DNA of 10,522 bases from contig CAMNCR010000113.1 in the NCBI GenBank assembly GCA_946534455.1, positions 1 through 10,522 of the forward strand. The letters are read 5' to 3'. Positions 1-6,489 of this stretch are shown here, one piece after another (position 1 is the first letter of the stretch; each line of letters opens with the position of its first letter). Origin of the DNA: an uncultured Clostridia bacterium (lineage in GTDB: Bacteria > Bacillota > Clostridia > Christensenellales > Aristaeellaceae). A program made the translations under genes and the position numbers. The notes beneath the pieces are model-generated. The model saw nothing but the letters and a program-made list of their open reading frames with translations. It ran no database searches and had not been told where the DNA came from.

Positions 1-23
1 CTGAAAGGAAGGAGGACATGGAC

Positions 24-767
24 ATGAAGGCTCGTTTTGCGGCGATGCTGGCGGTTCTGTGGCTGTGCGTCTGCGGCGCGGCGCTGGCGGATTCGGAGGG
101 CAATGCGGTGGACCTGTACCTTCCCTGCGACCCGGAGGCGGGAAGCTGGGAATATGTGATCGAGAATGAGGACCTGGTGGAGGTCACGGATCAGTTTTAC
201 GAGGATATCCACGAGCTGGGTCTGATCGGAACGGACGGCGTGAACTGGGTGCATCTGGAGGGACTCGAGCCGGGGACGACGGCGCTGCGCATGCTGCTGA
301 TCAACAGCCAGACCCTGAAGACGGATCTGACCCTGGTGTACCGGCTGACGGTGGACGAGGATCTGAATATTCTGATCTGGGGCTTTGAGATGCTGGAGGC
401 GGAGCGGTCGCCCCGGGGAGCGATCCAGTCCTTTTTCTTCTGGACCGGCGGATATGAAAATCCCCGCTCCTATTCCCTTCGCAGGAATGAAGCGGGGCTG
501 ATGCTGAAGGAGCGGGACAGCGAGGGTGAAACGGAAGCCTCCGGAGCCTTCCTGGCGGACTTCGCCTCGCTGGTGGAAAAGTATGATGTTGTGGCCTGGG
601 ATGGCTTTGACGAAGCCGCGGAGGGCGTGCTGGACGGGGACAATTTCCTGCTGGCCCTCGTGTGGGAAAACGGCTTCAGCATTCAGGCGACGGGAAGCAA
701 CGCCTTTCCGGAGCATTATGATGATTTCCGGCAGGAGGTGGAGCGGCTGTTTCTCTTCGGGGAGTGA
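24..767 (+). CDS. Secreted protein, chagasin-like N-terminal domain plus uncharacterised C-terminal domain
   Basis: About 247 residues. The N-terminus is a clear signal peptide (K-A-R, a hydrophobic run, then A-L-A before D-S-E), so the protein is exported; there is no proper lipobox. Two ATGs are in frame at 18 and 24. The GGAGG at 11-15 lies only 2 bases from the first but 8 from the second, so I start at 24. Residues about 30-110 read like a beta-sandwich of the chagasin/I42 type: an LPCDPEAG loop followed by SWEYVIE, then a Gly-containing loop, then EPGTTALRM. The RPW loop of active cysteine-peptidase inhibitors is not visible, so inhibition is unproven. The C-terminal part, with WDGF, VLDG and GSNAFPEHY, resembles a conserved region I recall from clostridial secreted proteins without a known function. 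It stands alone on this strand and converges with the exporter. Function is unknown. Confidence 0.72.
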   Translation: MKARFAAMLAVLWLCVCGAALADSEGNAVDLYLPCDPEAGSWEYVIENEDLVEVTDQFYEDIHELGLIGTDGVNWVHLEGLEPGTTALRMLLINSQTLKTDLTLVYRLTVDEDLNILIWGFEMLEAERSPRGAIQSFFFWTGGYENPRSYSLRRNEAGLMLKERDSEGETEASGAFLADFASLVEKYDVVAWDGFDEAAEGVLDGDNFLLALVWENGFSIQATGSNAFPEHYDDFRQEVERLFLFGE

Positions 768-815
768 ATCGCGCCGGGAAAGCCGCCCTCCGGAGGCGGG
801 GGAGCGGCGGAGCGC

Positions 816-2129
816 TCAGTCCGCCGCCTCGTGTTCCACCTGGCGGAAGTAGGGGGTGCCGTGCCGGAGGAAGATGAAGCCCACGACGAAGAGCAGGATC
901 AGGCTCAGAATGCCGAAGGAGGGCTTGCCGGTGATCCCGTAGAAGAACTCGTAGAGGGCCGGCCCGATGACGCAGGCGAACTTGCCGAAAATATCCATGA
1001 AGCCGAAATATTCGCCGCTGCGCTCCGGGGGAATCAGCTGGCCGAAATAGGACCGGCTGAGGGCCTGGATGCCGCCCTGGACGGTGCCCACCAGCGTCGC
1101 CAGCACCCAGAAGAGAACCTGGCTGATGGCCACGGCGCCCGCCTCCGTCAGGCCCAGGTTCTCATGGAAATCAACGAGGAAGCCCATCACGAACCCGACC
1201 ACGGTGATGAAGGCATACATGAGCACGGAGAAGGAAATCAGGCGCAGCGTGCCGACCTTCTTGGAAAGATTGCCGAAGAGGATGCTGCAGGGCATGGCGA
1301 CCAGCTGGGTTACCAGCAGGGCCAGAATCATGCCGATGGCGCCGAGCCCGAGGGTATCGCCGTACTTGGTGGCCATGGAAATGATGGTATCCACGCCGTC
1401 GATATAGAAGAAGTAGGCGAGGAGGAAGAACAGCACCGCCCTGTTCTTGAGAATGTTCCGGAAGGTGCTGACGGTGTTTTTCCAGGCGACCCGGCCCAGC
1501 TCCCGGGGCGGCGTATCCACATAGGCCACCTGACGCACGTTCTTCATGAAGGGAATGGAGAAGAGCAGCCACCAGACCGGAACGATGAGCACGGCGATCC
1601 GCATGCTCAGCTCGCTCTGCTTCATGAGGAGCATGATGGCGATGGAGATGATGAAGGGAATGGTGGAGCCGCCGATGTAGCCCATGGCGAAGCCCCAGGT
1701 GCTGACCCGGTCCATCCGCTCCGGCGTGGTCACGTCCGTCAGGAAGCTGTCGTAGAACATACAGCTGCCGCTGAAGCCGATGCGGCTGATGACGAAGCCC
1801 AGCAGCATCAGCTGCCAGCTGCCGACCAGGCCCATGACGGTGGTGAAGAGGACGCCGGTGAGCATGAAGCCCAGCCAGAGCTTTTTCTTCATTCCCTTGA
1901 AATCGGCGATGGAGCCGAGATACGGAGCCAGCACCGCGACCAGCAGGTTCGCGAAGGAGACGGCATAGCCGTAGAGATGATCCCCCAGGGAGCCGCTGCC
2001 GGCGACCTGGGAATAGAGAATGGGGAAGATGGCTGCCATGATGTTGGTGGCATAGATGGAGTTGGCCCAGTCATAGAAAATCCAGGACCATTCCGTACGG
2101 CTGAAGCGCTTTTTTCCGTTTTTAGCCAA
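816..2129 (-). CDS. MFS transporter, UMF1 (Atg22-like) family
   Basis: About 437 residues from a TTG start, with roughly 12 hydrophobic segments, the usual size for this family. Family hallmarks are visible: WIFYDWANSIYATN near the N-terminus, GSIADFKGMKKK after the second helix pair, and the late GGIQALSRSYFGQLIPPERSGEYFG followed by DIFGKFACVIGPALY. UMF1 proteins are inner-membrane permeases related to yeast vacuolar effluxer Atg22; the bacterial substrate is not established, and amino acid or metabolite efflux is only an inference. The frame opens upstream to a TTG at 2195, but that TTG is part of a -35 box and an ATG at 2168 lies in the -10 region, so neither should be on the mRNA. The TTG at 2129, ten bases after an AAAGG, gives the family-like start LAKNGKKRFSRTEW. 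Single-gene unit with its own promoter, convergent with the secreted protein gene. Confidence 0.9.
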   Translation of the reverse strand: MAKNGKKRFSRTEWSWIFYDWANSIYATNIMAAIFPILYSQVAGSGSLGDHLYGYAVSFANLLVAVLAPYLGSIADFKGMKKKLWLGFMLTGVLFTTVMGLVGSWQLMLLGFVISRIGFSGSCMFYDSFLTDVTTPERMDRVSTWGFAMGYIGGSTIPFIISIAIMLLMKQSELSMRIAVLIVPVWWLLFSIPFMKNVRQVAYVDTPPRELGRVAWKNTVSTFRNILKNRAVLFFLLAYFFYIDGVDTIISMATKYGDTLGLGAIGMILALLVTQLVAMPCSILFGNLSKKVGTLRLISFSVLMYAFITVVGFVMGFLVDFHENLGLTEAGAVAISQVLFWVLATLVGTVQGGIQALSRSYFGQLIPPERSGEYFGFMDIFGKFACVIGPALYEFFYGITGKPSFGILSLILLFVVGFIFLRHGTPYFRQVEHEAAD

Positions 2130-2158
2130 GGGAAGCACACCTTTCTTGTCTTGTAGTG

Positions 2159-2176
2159 GTGAAATCATTATTTCAC
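2159..2176. promoter_or_regulatory. Operator-like dyad over the exporter -10 box
   Basis: A perfect inverted repeat, GTGAAAT, four bases, ATTTCAC, covers the -10 hexamer and the predicted start point of the exporter promoter. The position is typical of a repressor operator. No regulator encoded in the window can be matched to it from sequence alone, and its half-site differs from those at the marR and rrf2 promoters. Confidence 0.55.
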
Positions 2177-2195
2177 TTTCGACGGGGTTTGTCAA
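2167..2195 (-). promoter_or_regulatory. Sigma-A promoter of the UMF1 exporter gene
   Basis: Read on the minus strand, a perfect -35 TTGACA (2195-2190) is followed by 17 bases and AATAAT (2172-2167), a 5/6 match to the -10 consensus. Transcription would start near 2160, leaving a leader of about 30 bases before the TTG start at 2129. The promoter begins 21 bases after the stop of the upstream PNPOx-like gene, so the exporter has its own control and is not simply the tail of the tcdA unit. Confidence 0.8.
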
Positions 2196-2216
2196 TGAAG
2201 GGCGGCGCCGCGGGCG

Positions 2217-2693
2217 TCAGGATTCGTTGACCAGCTTGCCGGTCATGTGCTCCGGGATCAGGACGAACATCAGGGTGCCGGGGCCGGATTTCTGGATTTC
2301 CCGCTCGATATAGCCCTCGTCCTGGGTAAATTTATGGCTGAGGCGGCGGGCCATGGCATAGATCGTCTGCCGGTCTTCCATCATTTCAATCCGCCCGAAG
2401 ACGATGACGCTGCGAATGTTCAGGGCCCATTCCCCCTCGCGGCGCGTGCCCTGATCGTACACGCAGAAGGAGGCGCGGCTGCAGCGGCGGATGGCATCCA
2501 GCTTGTGGCCGGCCCTGCCGCAATGAAAGTAGAGGCGCCCGTCCTCCGGGCAGTAATAATGGTTCATCGGCAGACCGTAGGGATATCCGTCGTCGCCCAG
2601 CAGGGAGAGAACTCCCCGGGGCTCCTGCGAGAGAATCTCGACGCATTCGGACTCGGACAGCTGCTGGCGGGCGCGAAGCATGGGACGAAACAT
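2217..2693 (-). CDS. Pyridoxamine 5'-phosphate oxidase-like, NimA-type flavin protein
   Basis: 158 residues from the ATG at 2693, which has AGGAGG eight bases upstream; the longer open frame to 2849 runs into tcdA and is not needed. The sequence follows the NimA/5-nitroimidazole-resistance branch of the PNPOx split-barrel family: RPMLRARQQLSESE, then GVLSLLGDDGYPYGLPMNHYY, then LYFHCGRAGHKLDAIRR, then a strand with VIVFGRIEMM. Such proteins bind FMN (some bind haem) as cytosolic dimers and reduce small molecules; only some NimA homologues confer nitroimidazole resistance. The substrate here is unknown. The start lies 38 bases after the tcdA stop with no clear promoter between, so the two are probably co-transcribed. 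The product has no signal peptide. Confidence 0.85.
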   Translation of the reverse strand: MFRPMLRARQQLSESECVEILSQEPRGVLSLLGDDGYPYGLPMNHYYCPEDGRLYFHCGRAGHKLDAIRRCSRASFCVYDQGTRREGEWALNIRSVIVFGRIEMMEDRQTIYAMARRLSHKFTQDEGYIEREIQKSGPGTLMFVLIPEHMTGKLVNES

Positions 2694-2731
2694 GCTGAAA
2701 ACCTCCTGTATCGATTCAGATGGGGAGCGGA

Positions 2732-3496
2732 TCACGGCTCGCGGGGAATGCCGGCGATCAGATCCATGACGACCTCCCGGGCCAGAATGAGCCCGGCAAC
2801 GGAGGGCACGAAGGCGGTGGAGCCGGGAATATCCCGCCGGACGGTGCACTTGCGGGTGTCCGGCGGACAGACGCAGTGACTTCTGCAGCTGATGGAGGGA
2901 TCCTCCAGGGGCCGGATCGGCGCCTCGGTGGAATAGACGACCTTAAGATGGGGAATGCCCCGCCTGCGGCATTCCGAGCGCATGACGCGCGCCAGGGGAC
3001 AGACGGAGGTCTGATAGATATCGGCGACGCGGAAAGCGGTGGGATCGGTCTTGTTGCCGGCGCCCATGGCGCAGATGATGGGCGTGCCGGCTGCCCGCGA
3101 CGCCTCCACGAGGGCCAGCTTGCCGGTGACGGTATCGATGGCGTCGATGACATAGTCATACTGCGCAAAGTCGAACTGATCCCGGGTATCCGGCAGGAAG
3201 AAGGTCTGATGCGGGGTGACGACGCAATCCGGGTTGATATCCAGCACGCGTTCCCGCGCCACCTCCACCTTGTACCGGCCGACGGAGGAGCGGGTGGCGT
3301 GCAGCTGACGGTTCAGGTTCGTCAGGCAGACCCGGTCGTCGTCCACCAGGTCGAGGGCGCCGATGCCGGAGCGGGCCAGGGCTTCCACGGCGTATCCTCC
3401 GACGCCGCCGATGCCGAAGACCGCCACCCGGCTCTGGCGGAGCTTCTCCATGGCCGCGGGCCCGAACAGAAGCTGGGTTCTGGAAAACTGATTCAT
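2732..3496 (-). CDS. tcdA: tRNA threonylcarbamoyladenosine dehydratase, ThiF/E1-like
   Basis: 254 residues, usual for the shorter Firmicute form. The E1-like adenylating fold is clear: GIGGVGG nucleotide loop at 28-34, DLVDDD at 49-54, TNLNRQ at 59-64, DAIDT at 118-122 and GAGNKTDPT at 145-153. The family dehydrates t6A at position 37 of ANN-decoding tRNAs to the cyclic form ct6A using ATP. The C-terminal third carries a cysteine cluster (C204, C208, C210, C217), then RRDIPGS and FVPSVAGLILAREVV. The ATG at 3496 gives the family N-terminus FSRTQLLFGPAAMEKL. Its GGAGG is 13 bases upstream, which is long; a small hairpin in between (3500-3511) could shorten the effective spacing. First gene of a probable two-gene unit with the PNPOx-like gene, divergent from rrf2. 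Confidence 0.92.
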   Translation of the reverse strand: MNQFSRTQLLFGPAAMEKLRQSRVAVFGIGGVGGYAVEALARSGIGALDLVDDDRVCLTNLNRQLHATRSSVGRYKVEVARERVLDINPDCVVTPHQTFFLPDTRDQFDFAQYDYVIDAIDTVTGKLALVEASRAAGTPIICAMGAGNKTDPTAFRVADIYQTSVCPLARVMRSECRRRGIPHLKVVYSTEAPIRPLEDPSISCRSHCVCPPDTRKCTVRRDIPGSTAFVPSVAGLILAREVVMDLIAGIPREP

Positions 3497-3520
3497 GACG
3501 GCGCTGCCGCCTCCCTTCGC

Positions 3521-3542
3521 GCTGCCGGCCGGGGCCGGCAGC
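3521..3542 (-). promoter_or_regulatory. tcdA: GC-rich hairpin in the tcdA leader
   Basis: GCTGCCGGCC and its exact complement GGCCGGCAGC are separated by two bases, a stem of 9-10 pairs. It falls between the predicted tcdA start point (about 3549) and its Shine-Dalgarno at 3510-3515. On the minus strand no T-run follows, so it is not a terminator there. On the plus strand it is followed by CTTTTC, but no plus-strand gene ends nearby. A leader structure affecting stability or translation is the simplest reading. Confidence 0.5.
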
Positions 3543-3555
3543 CTTTTCGCAGGCG

Positions 3556-3564
3556 AGTATAGCA
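3556..3564 (-). promoter_or_regulatory. tcdA: Extended -10 promoter of tcdA
   Basis: On the minus strand the sequence TGCTATACT combines a TATACT -10 hexamer (5/6) with the TG of an extended -10 element. No good -35 hexamer is visible at 16-18 bases upstream, which is acceptable for extended -10 promoters. Start near 3549, giving a leader of about 50 bases. It is back to back with the rrf2 promoter. Confidence 0.5.
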
Positions 3565-3603
3565 CACTTTGGGAGGGAAGGGAACAGATTCGGCGCGGAA
3601 CGA

Positions 3604-3632
3604 TTGCTTTGTCGATGGATTTCCTATACAAT
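3604..3632 (+). promoter_or_regulatory. Promoter of the rrf2 - AI-2E permease unit
   Basis: TTGCTT (3604-3609), 17 bases, then TACAAT (3627-3632). The start point would be near 3639, about 17 bases before the rrf2 ATG, so the leader is little more than the ribosome binding site. Confidence 0.6.
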
Positions 3633-3635
3633 AGG
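3623..3635. promoter_or_regulatory. Small dyad over the rrf2 -10 box, possible autoregulatory site
   Basis: CCTAT, three bases (ACA), ATAGG: a perfect five-base inverted repeat centred on the -10 hexamer. Rrf2 regulators often repress their own promoters by binding A/T-rich dyads there, so an autoregulatory operator is plausible. The arms are short and chance occurrence is possible. Confidence 0.35.
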
Positions 3636-3655
3636 GGATAAGGGAGGTGCGCTGA

Positions 3656-4102
3656 ATGAAGATCTCGACGCGGGGACGCTATGCCCTCCGGATCATGCTG
3701 GATATTGCGATACACCAGGGCGACGGGTATGTGTCGATGAAGGACATTTCCCGGAGACAGCAGATTTCCAAAAAATACGGGGATCAGATCGGCATGCAGC
3801 TGAGCCAGGGCGGACTGCTGCTGGCTTCGCGCGGGCGTCAGGGCGGATACAGGCTGATTCCCGCGCCCGGGGAGGTGTCCGTGCAGCAGGTGCTGAAAAT
3901 GATGGAGGGCTCCCTGGTGCCGGTGCAGTGCCTGGAAACGGAGCCGAACCGGTGCGAACGGTGCGGCTTCTGCATGACGCTGCCGATGTGGAAGGGGCTG
4001 GATGACCTGGTGACGGGCTATCTGAGCGGCATCACTCTTCAGCAGCTGATCGATCAGGCTCCGGAGCAGCCGGAGCTGGAGAACATTCCGATTCTGGATT
4101 GA
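3656..4102 (+). CDS. Rrf2 family transcriptional regulator (IscR/CymR-like)
   Basis: 148 residues, normal for the family. The N-terminal winged helix starts MKISTRGRYALRIMLDIA; the recognition region reads ISRRQQISKKYGDQIGMQL and is followed by the wing SRGRQGGYRL at 58-67. A cysteine cluster follows: C92, C100, C103 and C106 (C-x7-C-x2-C-x2-C), then TLPMW. C92, C100 and C106 sit where [Fe-S]-binding members such as IscR carry their three cysteines; C103 is an extra. The likely role is sensing Fe-S, cysteine or redox status. CymR-type members lack a cluster, so the cysteines favour an IscR-like sensor. GGAGG eight bases before the ATG supports the start. It is co-directional with the AI-2E gene 29 bases downstream and divergent from tcdA. 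Confidence 0.88.
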   Translation: MKISTRGRYALRIMLDIAIHQGDGYVSMKDISRRQQISKKYGDQIGMQLSQGGLLLASRGRQGGYRLIPAPGEVSVQQVLKMMEGSLVPVQCLETEPNRCERCGFCMTLPMWKGLDDLVTGYLSGITLQQLIDQAPEQPELENIPILD

Positions 4103-4131
4103 GAGAGCGGGAAAGGCGGGACGGGAAAACC

Positions 4132-5373
4132 ATGATGAAACGGTTGATTCCGGAGGAATACAGGCCGCTGTCCAGGATGATTCTGGCAATGGTTCTGGTG
4201 GCTGCCGCGCTGGCGGGCGCGCTGGTGTATCTGGACCGGCTCAGCAGCCTGCTGTCGAAGCTGGCGGGCATTCTGTCGCCCTTCATGATCGGCGGCGCAC
4301 TGGCGTTCATTCAGATGCCTCTGGCCAGGCGGGTGGAGCTGGGCCTGCGGAAAACACTTTTCCGGAAGCGGCCGGAGTCCAGGGCGCCGCGCACGCTGGC
4401 GTCGCTTCTCTCCATCCTGGTGCTGCTGCTGATTGTGCTGCTGTTCCTGAACATTCTGCTGCCGCAGGTGATCGAATCCGGGGAGTCTCTGGTGAAGCAG
4501 GTGACGGATTTTGTCAATGAAAATGATGAAACGGTCAATGACCTGCTGAAGAAGGCGGGCATGATCAGCGAGGACGTGGATCCGCTGAACTCCGTGTGGC
4601 AGAATATCCTTTCCTCCGCGACCCGCTACATCGATGTGCTGCCCTCCGTCCTGAAGACCTCCTACAATCTGGTGTATTCCATCGTGTTCAGGACGCTGGT
4701 GGGGCTGATCGTTTCCTTCTATTTTCTGGCGGACTCCCGCAGAATCAGCCGGGTCAGCAAAAAAATCTGCTATGCGCTCTGGCCCCGGGAGAAGGTGGAA
4801 CGGCTGGTTTTCTGGACGCGGAAGGCAAACCGCCTTTTTGCGGGCTTCACCGTCGGCAAGCTGGTGGATTCCCTGATCGTGGGCGTGATCTGCTATGTGT
4901 GCATGCTGCTGCTGGGCCTGGAATATCCGCTGATCATTTCCGTGGTGGTGGGGGTGACCAATGTGCTGCCCTTCTTCGGCCCCTTCATCGGCGCGGTTCC
5001 GAGCATCCTGATTCTGCTGATCGTCCACCCGATTTCCGCCCTGAAGTTCGCGATCATGATCCTGGTGCTGCAGCAGCTGGACGGCAATGTGATCGGTCCG
5101 AAGATTCTGGGGGATTATGTGGGCATCTCCCCGCTGCTGACGATGGGCGCGATTCTGGTCGGCTCCGGCCTGTTCGGCTTTGTGGGGCTGGTGGTTTCCG
5201 TGCCGGTGTGCGCGCTGCTCTATGCGATCTTCCAGACGGTCGTCGAGGGAAGGCTGAAGGCCCGGGACCTGCCGGTGGATGCGGAAAGCTATGAAAATAT
5301 CCCGCCCAGGCCGGAGGAGCCGGGGCAGAAAAAAAGGTCGCTGCTGAGCCGGCTGAGAAAGGGCCGGGGCTGA
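4132..5373 (+). CDS. AI-2E family permease (YrrI/PerM-like)
   Basis: 413 residues from the ATG at 4132 (a second ATG follows at once at 4135, slightly better placed after a weak GGGA). The open frame begins further up with a TTG overlapping the rrf2 stop, which I do not use. Family features are visible: an N-terminal hydrophobic pair, the long amphipathic segment LPQVIESGESLVKQVTDFVNE, and the conserved C-terminal half with VVGVTNVLPFFGPFIGAVPS, LQQLDGNVIGPKILGDYVGISPLLTMGAI and GFVGLVVSVPV. About eight membrane segments are expected. Some members were linked to autoinducer-2 export or Na+/H+ antiport, but most are unassigned, so no substrate is claimed. The C-terminus is a basic cytosolic tail. 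Probably co-transcribed with rrf2; convergent with the GH43-like gene 22 bases away, with no clear terminator between. Confidence 0.9.
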   Translation: MMKRLIPEEYRPLSRMILAMVLVAAALAGALVYLDRLSSLLSKLAGILSPFMIGGALAFIQMPLARRVELGLRKTLFRKRPESRAPRTLASLLSILVLLLIVLLFLNILLPQVIESGESLVKQVTDFVNENDETVNDLLKKAGMISEDVDPLNSVWQNILSSATRYIDVLPSVLKTSYNLVYSIVFRTLVGLIVSFYFLADSRRISRVSKKICYALWPREKVERLVFWTRKANRLFAGFTVGKLVDSLIVGVICYVCMLLLGLEYPLIISVVVGVTNVLPFFGPFIGAVPSILILLIVHPISALKFAIMILVLQQLDGNVIGPKILGDYVGISPLLTMGAILVGSGLFGFVGLVVSVPVCALLYAIFQTVVEGRLKARDLPVDAESYENIPPRPEEPGQKKRSLLSRLRKGRG

Positions 5374-5395
5374 AGCAGCGACGAACAGGCGATTC

Positions 5396-6460
5396 TTATT
5401 CAAAATCATCCGGGGACCATGCGTCCTGCCAGTCCAGCAGGGCCATGTCCCCCTCGAAGCGGAAGGGGAGCCATACGTACCGCGCGCGGGATGTATCGAT
5501 GTCCCGGTCGGAGGGCAGGCTCTTTTTCAGCTCGTCCATGCGCGCCCTTTCGGCGGGCGAGGCATCGGGGGAGAAGCGGATGCGGAACCATTCACCGTAA
5601 TCCTCATAGCGCAGATGCATGTGCTCCGGCGCCCAGCGGTCCGCCAGGGCGATATACAGATCCTTCTTCCCGGGAACCCTGAACACGGAGGAAATCTGGG
5701 AATGGAAGGAGGTGTTTGTCGGATCCGTGGGATGCGGATTGCCCAGCACGGTGTAGGGACCGTGCCAGGTATCGGCGACGGCCAGCTCGGAGGGGTTGGG
5801 CAGATAGCCGGTGGTGCCGGAGGTGATCAGATAGTGCCGCCCGTGCCGGGAGAAATGGGCCGTGGCTTCCCGGACGAAGGGAGGCTGGGTGTGCGGAAAA
5901 TGGGTCGAATAATAGCCGGTCACGTCCGTGTAGTCCCCGGTCAGGTCGGCGATGATGGTTTCGGAATGCACCCGCTCAAAGAAGTAGTAGGCCTTGCCGT
6001 CCGGGGCGGCGGCCAGATCAAAATCGCCGGCGCTCATGCCCAGCGGGCGCAGCCCGCGGCGAACCAGGGTATAGGGTCCCAGCAGGCGGTCCGCGGTCAG
6101 CACGGTTTCGGTCTGCTCCCCGTTTTTCTCCATGATTTTCAGCCAGCAGACATACTTGCCGGTCCGGCGGTTGAACAGAATGTGGGGCCGGTCCATCATG
6201 CTGGAGGGGTGCAGCGGGGAGGTGGGATCCGCCTCGTCCGGAGGGATGATCACGCCGCAGTCCTCCCAGTTCACCAGATCGGCGGAGCGGTAGCAGCGCA
6301 CGCCCCAGTGCCAGATGCCGTTTCCGCCGTGCGTTTTCTCCTTGTTTTCACCATACCAGTAGTATAGCCCGTCCTCGTACAGGAGGCTTCCGCCGTGGGC
6401 CTGAATCGGTTTGCCTTCGGTATCCAGCCACTCCTGGCCGGGAAAGATCATGGAGCGCAT
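5396..6460 (-). CDS. GH43-like glycoside hydrolase, resembling exo-beta-1,3-galactanase subfamily
   Basis: 354 residues from the ATG at 6460 (AAAGGAG 12 bases upstream); an ATG at 6490 overlaps the stop of the gene before it (TGATG) and would add ten residues. A five-bladed propeller is suggested by repeated YYWYGE, GKYVCWLKI, GKAYYFFE and GRHYLITS strands. D146/D148 in SAGDFDLAAAPDGKAYYF match the pKa-modulating Asp region, and E199 in FVREATAHF matches the general acid. The N-terminal position where most GH43 enzymes have the Asp base reads IQAHGGSLLYEDG, as in the GH43_24 exo-beta-1,3-galactanases that lack that Asp. The late ADRW and SRARYVWLPF motifs also fit that group. There is no signal peptide, so it would act inside the cell on imported oligosaccharides. 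Last gene of a three-gene unit. Confidence 0.82.
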   Translation of the reverse strand: MRSMIFPGQEWLDTEGKPIQAHGGSLLYEDGLYYWYGENKEKTHGGNGIWHWGVRCYRSADLVNWEDCGVIIPPDEADPTSPLHPSSMMDRPHILFNRRTGKYVCWLKIMEKNGEQTETVLTADRLLGPYTLVRRGLRPLGMSAGDFDLAAAPDGKAYYFFERVHSETIIADLTGDYTDVTGYYSTHFPHTQPPFVREATAHFSRHGRHYLITSGTTGYLPNPSELAVADTWHGPYTVLGNPHPTDPTNTSFHSQISSVFRVPGKKDLYIALADRWAPEHMHLRYEDYGEWFRIRFSPDASPAERARMDELKKSLPSDRDIDTSRARYVWLPFRFEGDMALLDWQDAWSPDDFE

Positions 6461-6489
6461 AGGTCTGTTTTTCTCCTTTCCATCCGGCA

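Noticed and set aside
768..815. Bidirectional terminator between the convergent genes
   Set aside because: CCTCCGGAGG and CCGCC/GGCGG give short competing dyads with no T-run on either strand, so I do not call one; the rest of this 48-base gap holds nothing clear.
831..2156. 441-codon plus-strand open frame opposite the UMF1 exporter
   Set aside because: Composition is dominated by Glu, Asp, His, Gly and Ala with no recognisable domain; it is the antisense shadow of a clear membrane protein in a GC-rich genome.
2196..2216. GCGGCGCCGC palindrome as a terminator after the PNPOx-like gene
   Set aside because: Fully self-complementary with no usable loop and no clean T-run, so not supported as a terminator.
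2706..2719. Near-palindrome CTGTATCGATTCAG before the PNPOx-like gene
   Set aside because: Imperfect (one mismatched pair), no promoter next to it, and partly overlaps the ribosome site; likely chance.
2720..3562. 280-codon plus-strand frame opposite tcdA
   Set aside because: Low-complexity Gly/Asp/Ala translation, antisense to a well-conserved enzyme.
3497..4189. 231-residue N-terminal extension of tcdA
   Set aside because: It would run across the whole divergent promoter region and most of rrf2; the TcdA family N-terminus begins at the ATG at 3496.
4054..5409. 451-codon minus-strand frame opposite the AI-2E permease
   Set aside because: Extremely His/Gln-rich translation typical of the complement of a Leu/Val-rich membrane protein; no ribosome site or family match.
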